Below, piece after piece: positions 27,985-35,781 of a DNA stretch of 64,000 bases. How positions within the stretch are numbered: position 1 is the stretch's first letter; every line of letters starts with the position of its first letter. A program made the translations under genes and the position numbers. Below the pieces are notes generated by a model that saw only the letters and a list, made by a program, of their open reading frames with translations, searched no databases and had not been told where the DNA came from. Origin of the DNA: Campylobacter concisus (GTDB lineage Bacteria; Campylobacterota; Campylobacteria; Campylobacterales; Campylobacteraceae); the NCBI RefSeq assembly GCF_002913045.1, contig NZ_PPAF01000008.1:62001-126000 (forward strand), in the 5' to 3' direction.

Positions 27985-28379
27985 GTGTCTACTCCCACTC
28001 AATAATTACCATATCATATTTGTTTCTTTTATTCTATAACGGTATCTTTTTAGTTTCTGTTTTTAATATGCGTAACCCGACTTCCTTGCCATAGTTTTGT
28101 AAGCTTCGTTAAGTACTGATCCAACACCCATTTAATGGAATTTCTTTTCTATGCCAATTACAAAAATATCTGCGCAATCCTTGCCGGTTGTATTAATACA
28201 ACAAAACCAACCGACTCATCATTCATATGGCAAGCAAGAAAAGGCTTTTACCGTGAATCACGAATATACTCTTCTGTGCTTTCTGGTATTCCAAACCATT
28301 CTGAAAGGTCATATAATATTTCTTTTGACACAGCTTACTTTTCTAATTTATCTTCAACTTCTTTTATTTTTATATCAAT
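27985..28379 (-). pseudogene. Decayed GNAT-family N-acetyltransferase
   Basis: Conceptual translation on the minus strand, pieced together over several stops and frame changes, gives KEILYDLSEWFGIPESTEEY, then PFLACHMNDESVGFVVL, DIFVIGIEKKFH and MGVGSVLNEAYKTMARKSGY. These are the familiar blocks of a GNAT acetyltransferase (acceptor-side helix, central strand, acetyl-CoA loop and following helix). The C-terminal part is missing: the frame runs into YDM and then into the guaA-like repeat at 27988-28007. It follows the stop of the glycosylase-like gene by about 17 bp. Not functional as it stands. Confidence 0.75.
27988..28007 (+). repeat. attL-like copy of the guaA 3' end
   Basis: TCTACTCCCACTCAATAATT matches TCTATTCCCACTCAATAGTT at the end of guaA (29524-29543) at 18 of 20 positions, same orientation, 1.5 kb apart. 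On the minus strand it reads IIEWE then stop, like the IEWE-stop end of GuaA. The 3' end of guaA is a known integration site for genomic islands in several bacteria. The segment between the copies holds foreign-looking and decayed genes, so these are probably attachment-site remnants. No integrase is left. Confidence 0.65.
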
Positions 28380-28396
28380 TTACTCTTCCACAACTT

Positions 28397-28765
28397 CTAT
28401 ACTTTTAAATGTATACCTTTGTTTCTTAAATTTTCTATGCAATCAGCTAGATATTCGATATTGTGCTCTTTGTAAATTGGACTGCTTATAATTTCCTCTT
28501 TAAGATTATCGTACTTTTCTGCTGTCCTTCCTCTATAATTTTTATCTTTCCATTCCGCAGAAACTTTATATCCTCTTTTTTCCATCTCCTCCATAACCAA
28601 TACATGGTAAATAAAAAGATGGTACGGAGAATATGAAAACACATAGTCCACAGTTTTATGTTTCTTTTTCCATCCATTGCCCCTCAGAGCACAACATTCC
28701 CTATGTTGCCCAAGAAGCTGACTTTTGGGCAATAAGTGGATAAGTTTTTCATGCCATAGTCTCAT
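28397..28765 (-). CDS. Pyrimidine-dimer DNA glycosylase-like small protein (TIGR02328/Pyr_excise type)
   Basis: 122 aa. The start MRLWHEKLIHLLPKSQLLGQ followed by HRECCALRGNGW and YSPYHLFIYHVLVMEEMEKRGY is a conserved pattern I associate with the TIGR02328 / pyrimidine-dimer glycosylase-like family, common in Firmicutes. Activity has not been shown for most members. ATG 28765 has AGGAG six bases upstream and overlaps the DUF1722 gene by 17 bp. It is part of a small AT-rich island ending at guaA and looks intact, unlike the GNAT gene after it. Confidence 0.75.
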   Translation of the reverse strand: MRLWHEKLIHLLPKSQLLGQHRECCALRGNGWKKKHKTVDYVFSYSPYHLFIYHVLVMEEMEKRGYKVSAEWKDKNYRGRTAEKYDNLKEEIISSPIYKEHNIEYLADCIENLRNKGIHLKV

Positions 28766-29153
28766 ATTTTTCTCCTGTTAACAAGGTTGATTTTTCTAAA
28801 TATTCATTAGGGTATTTCTTTAGTAAAGTGTTAATGTATTCAATTACAACCTTCTGACTATTTTCCCCTTCCATATATCCATTTAATATATCAAATAATA
28901 CCTGTTTTTCAATCGTACTTGCGTCTTTTTTAAAATATCCCCATATATGAAGAATGGCATTACTAAAATCTTTTTTGCTCTCCTTCATATCTCTTGTTTC
29001 CTGTATTTTTTCATTTAGCCATACAACATCCAGTTCTTTTTCCCTCAAATACGCCCTTATCTCCAAATATGCTTTATGCGATTTGCTTAGTACAAAATAT
29101 TTATTTTTTGCCCATAACTCTTCACATTCTATTCTTGTATCTTTGTGTCTCAT
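28749..29153 (-). CDS. DUF1722 (YbgA-like) protein
   Basis: 134 aa from ATG 29153. The pattern of DUF1722 is visible: ELWAKNKYFVLSKSHKAYLEI near the start, then AILHIWGYFKK, a Glu-Lys pair and NGYMEGENSQKVVIEYINTLLKKYPNEYL. Its function is not established. The start is favoured over the TTG at 29189 because the stop of a preceding gene fragment overlaps it as ATGA, a typical coupled operon junction. The protein is short but of normal length for the stand-alone domain. It belongs to the guaA-adjacent island. Confidence 0.75.
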   Translation of the reverse strand: MRHKDTRIECEELWAKNKYFVLSKSHKAYLEIRAYLREKELDVVWLNEKIQETRDMKESKKDFSNAILHIWGYFKKDASTIEKQVLFDILNGYMEGENSQKVVIEYINTLLKKYPNEYLEKSTLLTGEKYETMA

Positions 29154-29284
29154 GTTGACGCTTCTTTCAAAAAATTCAAACCAAAACAAATCCCATACAA
29201 TGTATCACCATTTAAGCATTTATTAATAGCATTTAAATTTTTGTTTAGGTAAGGTATAAATGAATATCCTGCATTATTAGTATG
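29150..29284 (-). pseudogene. C-terminal fragment of an unidentified gene
   Basis: A 44-codon open stretch with no start codon and no ribosome site ends in TGA overlapping the ATG of the DUF1722 gene. It reads NNAGYSFIPYLNKNLNAINK and continues with GDTLYGICFGLNFLKEAST. This looks like the tail of a protein cut off on its 5' side, probably the former first gene of the island operon. I do not recognise the family. Confidence 0.45.
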
Positions 29285-29523
29285 TTAAAGTGGGCTCAGA
29301 TACAAATAATTTTTATTACTATAACCTATTCAAATTTATTAACCGCTTTTTCCACAAAAGCCTCCCAGCAAAATAATGGGAGGCTCTCTAAACAATTTAT
29401 CTAAATTTAAAACTCTCTTTTAAACCTACTTTTTCTCATTTTTAGTATAAAAAGAGCTTTTTGCTTCCGTAAACCGTTGCAATATTGTATCTTCAATGAT
29501 TTTACAGCAAAAATATTTTTTAC
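29285..29523. other. Gene-free region of the guaA-adjacent island
   Basis: AT-rich stretch between the gene fragment and the guaA stop. It holds the inverted repeat at 29359-29385 and the palindrome AAAAAGAGCTTTTT near 29450. No open frame with a supported start is seen on either strand. Confidence 0.6.
29359..29385 (-). terminator. Terminator downstream of guaA
   Basis: AGCCTCCCA and TGGGAGGCT make a perfect nine-pair stem with a nine-base loop. On the minus strand TTTTGTGG follows. It is about 140 bp past the guaA stop and inside the island, so it would end the nhaD-guaA transcript and separate it from the island genes. Confidence 0.65.
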
Positions 29524-29543
29524 TCTATTCCCACTCAATAGTT
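29524..29543 (+). repeat. attR-like sequence at the guaA 3' end
   Basis: TCTATTCCCACTCAATAGTT covers the last codons of guaA (IEWE and stop) and pairs with the 18/20 copy at 27988-28007. guaA itself stays intact, as expected when an element integrates into the 3' end and restores the coding sequence. Confidence 0.65.
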
Positions 29544-31057
29544 GAAGGTGGCTTACTTGAGATATCGTAAACTACGCGGTTTATGCCGTTTACCTCGTTT
29601 ATGATGCGGCGGCTTACGTTTTCAAGTAGATCATAAGGAAGCCTTGAAAAACTTGCAGTCATGCCATCGCTCGCATCGACCACACGCACACAAACAGCGT
29701 TTTCATAAGTACGGTTATCCCCCATAACACCAACAGAATTTACATTTAAAAGTACGCAGAACGCCTGCCAAGTTTTGTTATACCAGCCACTACTTTTTAG
29801 CTCATCGCGTAAGATCACGTCCGCTTTTCGAAGTAGTTCTAGGCTTGGTTTATTTACTTCACCCATTATGCGGATAGCAAGGCCTGGTCCTGGGAAAGGA
29901 TGGCGGAATACTAAATCACGGCTTAGCCCAAGCTCAAGACCTAGCTTTCTAACCTCATCTTTAAAAATTTCTCTTAGCGGCTCTATTAGCTCAAATGTCA
30001 TCCAATCAGGCAACCCACCAACATTGTGGTGGCTCTTTATCGTCTTACTTGAGCCAACTACGGAGCTTTCAATAATGTCGGTATAAAGAGTGCCTTGAGC
30101 TAAAAATTTCACATCGCCGTGCTTTTTAGCCTCTTGCTCAAAAATTTCTATAAAGGTCTCACCTATGATCTTGCGCTTTTTCTCAGGATCAACCACACCA
30201 GCTAAGCGACCAAGAAAGGTCTCGCTCGCATCTATGCTAACTAGCTCAACGCCAAGCTTTGTTCTAAATGTAGCTTCAACCTGCTCTCGTTCATTCGTTC
30301 TAAGAAGTCCGTTATCAACAAAGACAAGGATCAAATTTTCAGGTACAGCAGCCGCTAAAAGTGCCGCAGTCACAGAGCTATCCACACCACCGCTAACTGC
30401 ACAAAGCACCTTATGAGTGCCTACTGTTTTTCTTATCTCTTCTATCTTATTTTTAGCGAAGCTTCCCATGTTCCATGTGCTCTCACAACCGCAGATATAT
30501 TTAGCGAAATTCTTTAAAATTTGCGTACCGTATTCGCTGTGTTGCACTTCTGCGTGAAACTGGATCGCATAAAATTTGCGTTTATCATCGCCAAAAGCAC
30601 AATAAGGCGAATTTTCACTAATAGCGATCACTTCAAAGCCCTCTGGCAAGTCCTTTACATAGTCACTATGACTCATCCATACGATTTGTTTTGAAGGTGT
30701 ATCTTTAAATAGCTCATGCTCTTTAATAACGTTAAGCTCTGCTTTGCCATACTCTTTTTGATCAGCCGCTAAAACCTCAGCCCCATGTGTGTGAGCAAGT
30801 AGCTGCATGCCGTAGCAAACGCCAAGTATAGGGATATTTAGCTCAAAGACGCCGTTATCGCAAAAATAAGCATCTTTAGCATAAACGCTAGCTGGACCGC
30901 CACTTAAAATGATACCTTTTGGCTCTTTTGCCTTTATCTCACTAAGCTTTGCATTAAATGGCAAAATTTCAGTATAGACGCCCTCTTCTCTTAGCCTTCT
31001 TGCTATTAGCTGAGTGTACTGCGAACCAAAATCCAAAACTATAATCGTATTGTTCAT
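29525..31057 (-). CDS. guaA: GMP synthase (glutamine-hydrolysing) GuaA
   Basis: Converts XMP to GMP using glutamine ammonia. The 510-aa enzyme has a class I amidotransferase domain with catalytic C81 in GVCYGMQLL and the His-Glu pair in [11 protein letters not shown] (about 170). The ATP-pyrophosphatase domain carries the PP-loop SGGVDSSV near 226, and the C-terminal dimerisation domain contains [12 protein letters not shown] and ends IEWE. Normal length and all motifs intact. It lies 10 bp after nhaD in the same direction. Its 3' end forms one side of the island repeat. Confidence 0.95.
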   Translation of the reverse strand: MNNTIIVLDFGSQYTQLIARRLREEGVYTEILPFNAKLSEIKAKEPKGIILSGGPASVYAKDAYFCDNGVFELNIPILGVCYGMQLLAHTHGAEVLAADQKEYGKAELNVIKEHELFKDTPSKQIVWMSHSDYVKDLPEGFEVIAISENSPYCAFGDDKRKFYAIQFHAEVQHSEYGTQILKNFAKYICGCESTWNMGSFAKNKIEEIRKTVGTHKVLCAVSGGVDSSVTAALLAAAVPENLILVFVDNGLLRTNEREQVEATFRTKLGVELVSIDASETFLGRLAGVVDPEKKRKIIGETFIEIFEQEAKKHGDVKFLAQGTLYTDIIESSVVGSSKTIKSHHNVGGLPDWMTFELIEPLREIFKDEVRKLGLELGLSRDLVFRHPFPGPGLAIRIMGEVNKPSLELLRKADVILRDELKSSGWYNKTWQAFCVLLNVNSVGVMGDNRTYENAVCVRVVDASDGMTASFSRLPYDLLENVSRRIINEVNGINRVVYDISSKPPSTIEWE

Positions 31058-31067
31058 TTATAACCTT

Positions 31068-32456
31068 TTAAAAATAGATATGAAAAATTTCAAACTGCAC
31101 ATACCAAACAATGATCGATACGATATATCCTAAAACCACCATCCAAGCGTATTTCATATGTGCACCAAAGGTATAAATTCCTTTTAATTTACCCATTACT
31201 CCAACACCAGCTGCTGAACCAAAGCTGATCATCGAACCGCCGATACCAGCAGTTAGTGTCACTAGTAGCCACTGACTCATCGCCTCGCCTACATCAGCTC
31301 CCATTGCTGGATTTGCTTTTAAAACAGCTGACATAACAGGGACGTTATCAACGATCGCTGAAAGGAAACCAACTCCGATATTTACAGCAGTTGAGCCAAA
31401 TTTATCATAAAGTGATACAGCGTAATTTAAAAATCCAGCAAAATGAAGAGCGCCAACTGCAGCTAAAATTCCAAAGAAGAAAAATAGTGTGTTGTTTTCG
31501 ATCTTTGACATATAGTGAAATACATGCATTGGCTCTTCATTTTTGTGAGCTTTTTTGAAATAGTAAGTATAAAGACTAAGTAGCGAGAAGCCAAACATCA
31601 TTCCCCACATCGCTGGCAAGTGGAAAAGCTGATGCATCATAACTGCACAAAAGATAGTAAATGCACCTATAAAAATAACCGCTTTACCGCCCTTTTTCAT
31701 AACCACTTTTGGCTCGTTTGCCACATCAAAATGCGGTGCAGTACTTGGCACCACGCGAGAAAGTAAAAATGCCGTTACAAACCAACCTACGATAGATGCT
31801 GGAAAAAGTGCGAAAAAGTCGACAAATGGTGCTTTTCCAGCAGCCCAAGCCATAAGCGTAGTGATATCGCCAAATGGACTCCATGCTCCACCTGCATTTG
31901 CTGCAACGACGATGTTTATCGCACCAGCAACTAAGAAATTTGTATTATTTCTATCTATTGTTAGAAGAACGGTTGAAAGAATAAGCGCTGTTGTTAGATT
32001 ATCAGCTACTGGACTTATAAAAAATGCCAAAATACCAGTTAGCCAAAACAGCTTTCTATAAGTATAGCCTTTTGATACAAGATTATATTTAAGTGCATTA
32101 AATACGTCTCTTTCGATAAGTGCTTCGATAAATGTCATCGCCACCATCAAGAAAAATACGATCTGAGCAATCTCTAAAATCAGGTGATTTACCTCATGTT
32201 CAAGCGAATGCACATCCATGCCATTTATAAGCATATAAACACCGATAAGTAGGAACATAAACGTGCCGATAAAGATAGCAGGTTTTGCTTTGTCGATATG
32301 GAAATTTTCTTCTGCTGCTATGAAAAAATATCCAACAACAAAAATTATAAGCGATAAAATTCCTGCCCATGTAGTAGTTAAGTCAATAGCTGCGGTTTCT
32401 CCATCAGCACCAAAAGCCATCGCGAAAAACAAGCCTAGAAGTCCAAAAAACCTCAT
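31068..32456 (-). CDS. nhaD: Na+/H+ antiporter NhaD
   Basis: 462-aa inner-membrane transporter of the NhaD/IT superfamily with about eleven to twelve hydrophobic segments. A signal-like first helix (MRFFGLLGLFFAMAFGA) is followed by a second strongly hydrophobic helix. SPVADNLTTALILS near 149 and NAGGAWSPFGDITTLM near 188 are the transport-site motifs conserved in NhaD. SAIVDNVPVMSAVL mirrors the first in the second half. It expels sodium in exchange for protons. AAGGAG precedes the ATG by seven bases. guaA follows in the same transcript. Confidence 0.9.
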   Translation of the reverse strand: MRFFGLLGLFFAMAFGADGETAAIDLTTTWAGILSLIIFVVGYFFIAAEENFHIDKAKPAIFIGTFMFLLIGVYMLINGMDVHSLEHEVNHLILEIAQIVFFLMVAMTFIEALIERDVFNALKYNLVSKGYTYRKLFWLTGILAFFISPVADNLTTALILSTVLLTIDRNNTNFLVAGAINIVVAANAGGAWSPFGDITTLMAWAAGKAPFVDFFALFPASIVGWFVTAFLLSRVVPSTAPHFDVANEPKVVMKKGGKAVIFIGAFTIFCAVMMHQLFHLPAMWGMMFGFSLLSLYTYYFKKAHKNEEPMHVFHYMSKIENNTLFFFFGILAAVGALHFAGFLNYAVSLYDKFGSTAVNIGVGFLSAIVDNVPVMSAVLKANPAMGADVGEAMSQWLLVTLTAGIGGSMISFGSAAGVGVMGKLKGIYTFGAHMKYAWMVVLGYIVSIIVWYVQFEIFHIYF

Positions 32457-32570
32457 TATACTCTCCTTGTAGAATAAAAAATCTTGGTATATTACTTAAA
32501 TGAGCCTAAAAATTAGGTTAGTTAAAATTATTAAGCTTACATTACATTTTTATTTAAATACGAAAATTTA

Positions 32571-32738
32571 CTAGATTTTGTTTATCTTGTCAGTTTTCTT
32601 TTCTTTTACGGGAGCATTTCCATAAAATGGATCATCTTTATAGCCACAACCGCTAAATGCAAAAAGAGTAAAAATTAAAATAAAAAATGATAAGATAAGC
32701 CCATGAAAAACGCTAAATTTTTGATAAATACTATTCAC
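32571..32738 (-). CDS. Small putative lipoprotein
   Basis: 55 aa from GTG 32738, with AGGA five bases upstream. A hydrophobic stretch (LILSFFILIFTLFAF) ends in the lipobox-like FSGC, Cys at residue 31, followed by GYKDDPFYGNAPVKEKK. Such very small lipoproteins (LptM/YifL-like) often sit beside lysA or uvrC-region genes, but homology is not proven here. Its first 36 bases overlap, on the opposite strand, the start of the gene at 32703. A shorter form cannot be ruled out because no ATG lies in frame. Confidence 0.55.
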   Translation of the reverse strand: MNSIYQKFSVFHGLILSFFILIFTLFAFSGCGYKDDPFYGNAPVKEKKTDKINKI

Positions 32739-33218
32739 GAAAATCCTTTGTATAAAGAAAAATTAAGCATGGCAAATGAGTGCCAACAGCTTTTAGAGCT
32801 TATGGGGAAAGCAAAACGATTTTATATAGCTTTTTGCTACGTTAGAGAAGGTGTTTTGACCTTTGTTCTTACTCATCCCACTGGGCTTTTAGAGCTTAGG
32901 CGTGATAGTAGTATAAATGATATAAAAAGGTTATTAAAAACCTTTTGCAAATTTAATAAAAATAGCGTTTTTAACAGTATTCTTGCTCCAAAGCCTATTA
33001 ACGAAATCAACTATACAAAAAACAAAAAAGAAGAAAATATAAGATTTGTCGTGAGCAAATTTTTAAAATTTTTTAATCAAAAAGAGCAAAGTGCCATCTT
33101 TTATGCGCCAGCTAGCAAAGGCGAGTTTAAAAATTTAGCAAAAGACGAGCAAATACACCAGAAATTTGAAGAGCTAAGAGAAATTTTGCTCAAGAAAAAT
33201 GAGCAGGCAAGATGCTAA
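32703..33218 (+). CDS. Uncharacterised protein upstream of uvrC
   Basis: 171 aa, no signal or membrane segment, rich in Lys. The first 85 residues (ANECQQLLELMGKAKRFYIA, then GVLTFVLTHPTGLLEL) show a faint likeness to small DUF721/DciA-type folds, too weak to use. The stop overlaps the uvrC start by 7 bp, so it is co-translated with UvrC. C. jejuni has a hypothetical gene at the same place (Cj1247c, recalled). Function unknown. Confidence 0.8.
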   Translation: MKNAKFLINTIHENPLYKEKLSMANECQQLLELMGKAKRFYIAFCYVREGVLTFVLTHPTGLLELRRDSSINDIKRLLKTFCKFNKNSVFNSILAPKPINEINYTKNKKEENIRFVVSKFLKFFNQKEQSAIFYAPASKGEFKNLAKDEQIHQKFEELREILLKKNEQARC

Positions 33219-35029
33219 TAGACGAGATAAGAACGCTTCCAAACGAGCCTGGCGTATATCAGTATTTTGACACGCAAAATAGGCTCTTATACGTTGGTAA
33301 GGCCAAAATTTTAAAAAATAGGGTCAAAAGCTACTTTAAATTTACCCCAAGCCTAGCTCCGGCTGAAAAACTAAGCCCAAGAATTTCAAAGATGATAAGC
33401 GAAGCTGTGCATCTTGAATACATCGTCACACCAAGCGAAGCAGACGCGCTCATACTTGAAAATTCATTCATAAAGCAGCTTAAGCCAAAATACAACATCT
33501 TGCTTCGTGACGACAAGACCTATCCTTATATCTTTATAAATTTAAATGATGATTTTCCAAGATTCGAGATCACTAGAAAAGTAGTAAAAGGCTCGAATAT
33601 CCGCTATTTTGGGCCATATTTTAGCGGAGCTAGCGAGCTGCTTGAGGCGCTTTATCTAAATTACAATCTCGTTCAGAAAAAGTCCTGCATCAAAGGCAAA
33701 AAAGCCTGCCTTTTTTATCAGCTAAAACGCTGCTATGCCCCGTGTGAAGGTAAAATTTCAAAAGAAAACTACGCTAAGATCGTAAACGAAGCTATCGCGG
33801 CCTTACAAAATCCAAATTTGCTCATCGCTCGCCTTGAAGAGCTCATGCTAAACTACGCCAGGGCCGAAGACTACGAGCAAGCAGCCACGACTAGAGATAA
33901 GATACAAACACTTAAAAACATGCAAACAAAGGTTGAAGTTGATCTAGCCAAGCTTGAAGACTTTGAGGCATACTCGGTCGCTTGCGCACACGATATGATC
34001 TGTGCGGTGAGATTTAGTGTGCAAAGTGGCAAGATAACAGGCGTAAAAACTGACATCACGCAGGCCAAAAATGCTCAAAAAGATGAGATAAACGAAGCTT
34101 ATAAGCAGGCTATTTTAAAAAGCTTCATAGCTGGACAGCCGATAATTAGCACCAAAATTTATGTGCATGAGAGCTTTGAAGATAGTGAGCTGGTGGAGGA
34201 AATTTTAAACGAAAGATTTGGGCGTAAATTTAGCATCACTTGCCCTAAAATAGGTGATAAGCGTAAAATTTGTGAGATCGCTACAAAAAACGCTGAAGTT
34301 AGCATCGAAAAATATCTAAAAACGCACGATAACGTGCTATTAAACGAGATAAAAGAGTACTTTGACCTAGCTCACACGCCTTACGTGGTCGAGGCTTACG
34401 ACAACTCACACCTTTTTGGCGAGGCAAGTGTCGGAGCGATGGTGCGCTACGAGCATGGCGAGTGGGCAAAGCAAAACTACCGCCACATGCACTTAAACTC
34501 CAAAAACGACTACGATCAGATGAAAGAGAGTTTGACAGCCAGAGCGCTTAGATTTGACAAGCTTAGCCCGCCTGATCTTTGGGTGATTGACGGGGGCGAA
34601 GTGCTTTTAAACTTAGCCTGTGAAATTTTAGCAAGCAGTGGCGCAAACGTAGATGTGATAGCCATTTCAAAAGAGAAGATCGATGCCAAAGCTCACCGCG
34701 CAAAAGGCGAGGCGAAAGATAAAATTTACACAAAAAATGGCAGCTTTAACCTAAGCACGAGCGATAAAAAGCTACAGTTTTTCCAAAAAATGCGTGATGA
34801 GAGCCATAGATTTGTCATTAGCTTTCACAGAAAAACAAGGCAGAAAAACGATATGCAAAGATCAATTCTAAAGCAAGCTGGCGTATCCGAGGGCAGTATC
34901 GCGAAATTAATCAGCTTTTACGGAAGTTTTGATAAAATCAGCGAAGCGAATTTAGACGAAGTGGCAAAAATAACAAATAAAAGCGTAGCAGAAAAGCTTG
35001 CAGTACTCAAAGAAGGAAATTTGAAGTGA
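33212..35029 (+). CDS. uvrC: Excinuclease ABC subunit C (UvrC)
   Basis: Makes both incisions in nucleotide-excision repair. The 605-aa protein has an N-terminal GIY-YIG domain (PNEPGVYQYFDTQNRLLYVGKAK, residues 10-32). A Cys-containing strip KKACLFYQLKRCYAPCEG lies near 160. The UVR motif follows around 205-240 (EDYEQAATTRDKIQ), then the RNase H-like 5' nuclease domain with YDNSHLFGEASVGAMV and DLWVIDGGEVLL. A short HhH tail closes it. All parts are present. It is followed with a 4-bp overlap by the PAS-like gene. Confidence 0.95.
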   Translation: MLIDEIRTLPNEPGVYQYFDTQNRLLYVGKAKILKNRVKSYFKFTPSLAPAEKLSPRISKMISEAVHLEYIVTPSEADALILENSFIKQLKPKYNILLRDDKTYPYIFINLNDDFPRFEITRKVVKGSNIRYFGPYFSGASELLEALYLNYNLVQKKSCIKGKKACLFYQLKRCYAPCEGKISKENYAKIVNEAIAALQNPNLLIARLEELMLNYARAEDYEQAATTRDKIQTLKNMQTKVEVDLAKLEDFEAYSVACAHDMICAVRFSVQSGKITGVKTDITQAKNAQKDEINEAYKQAILKSFIAGQPIISTKIYVHESFEDSELVEEILNERFGRKFSITCPKIGDKRKICEIATKNAEVSIEKYLKTHDNVLLNEIKEYFDLAHTPYVVEAYDNSHLFGEASVGAMVRYEHGEWAKQNYRHMHLNSKNDYDQMKESLTARALRFDKLSPPDLWVIDGGEVLLNLACEILASSGANVDVIAISKEKIDAKAHRAKGEAKDKIYTKNGSFNLSTSDKKLQFFQKMRDESHRFVISFHRKTRQKNDMQRSILKQAGVSEGSIAKLISFYGSFDKISEANLDEVAKITNKSVAEKLAVLKEGNLK

Positions 35030-35781
35030 TAATATATGATGAAAATTTAAAAATATCTGCGATAACGCAAGATTCACTTGAGCTATTAGGTTTTGATAGT
35101 CTAGATGATTTTTTGTTGCAATACAAAGATATAAGTGAGCTAGTCATAACAAGCCAAGAAAGCACAAACTACAGCTTCTTAGAATTTTTACAAAATACGA
35201 AAGATAATAGCGCTAGAGTAAATTTAAAAAGAAAAGATGGTGGTGCGATCTTACTAGAAGCGAGATTGCAAAATGCTATTTTAAAAAATGGTGAAAAATT
35301 TTTTATCGTGCTTTTAGAGAAGCAAGACATAATAAACAACCAAAATCTAATAGCAGCAGTAAAAGTAAAACCTACACTAAGACTGCCTGTTTTTAAACTA
35401 AACGCATGGTATCTTTTTGATACACAGACACAATCACTTATCGATGATTCCTGGTTTGAAACATCGCTTAAAATACTAAATTTAAATAAAAAAGATTTTG
35501 CATCCTATTTAAATATATTTTTGCACAACGCAAGAGAAATTCTTATCCAGATCCAATCAGCCACAATCGCAAAAGACGAGATAATGCTCAAAAAATACGT
35601 AGATGAGATAAGAGAAGCTGCATTAAATTTAAAGCTTAATAACCTTGCAAATGAGCTTAACGCTTTTTTAGATAACAATCAAAATGGAAAAATGAAAGAG
35701 ATGTCTCTTTTTACCAAAAGACTAATTGAGATAGAAAATATCGTCAAAAAATATAGCAAAAAGAGTATCCATGAAAAATAA
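35026..35781 (+). CDS. PAS-like / helical regulator associated with the degenerate kinase
   Basis: 251 aa, soluble. Residues 1-110 look like a PAS domain (IYDENLKISAITQDSLELLG, then NLKRKDGGAILLEARLQNAI and FIVLLEKQDI). The C-terminal half is helical (about 150-245) and resembles an HPt- or four-helix-type region, but no clear phospho-histidine motif is seen; H168 in IFLHNAREIL is a candidate. Overlaps uvrC by 4 bp and the next gene by 11 bp, so it is translated with the degenerate hybrid kinase and probably acts with it. I do not recognise a named family. Confidence 0.72.
   Translation: MIIYDENLKISAITQDSLELLGFDSLDDFLLQYKDISELVITSQESTNYSFLEFLQNTKDNSARVNLKRKDGGAILLEARLQNAILKNGEKFFIVLLEKQDIINNQNLIAAVKVKPTLRLPVFKLNAWYLFDTQTQSLIDDSWFETSLKILNLNKKDFASYLNIFLHNAREILIQIQSATIAKDEIMLKKYVDEIREAALNLKLNNLANELNAFLDNNQNGKMKEMSLFTKRLIEIENIVKKYSKKSIHEK

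Noticed and set aside
28135-28491. 118-codon plus-strand open frame
   Set aside because: It is antisense to the GNAT remnant and the glycosylase-like gene, whose protein patterns are clear on the minus strand.
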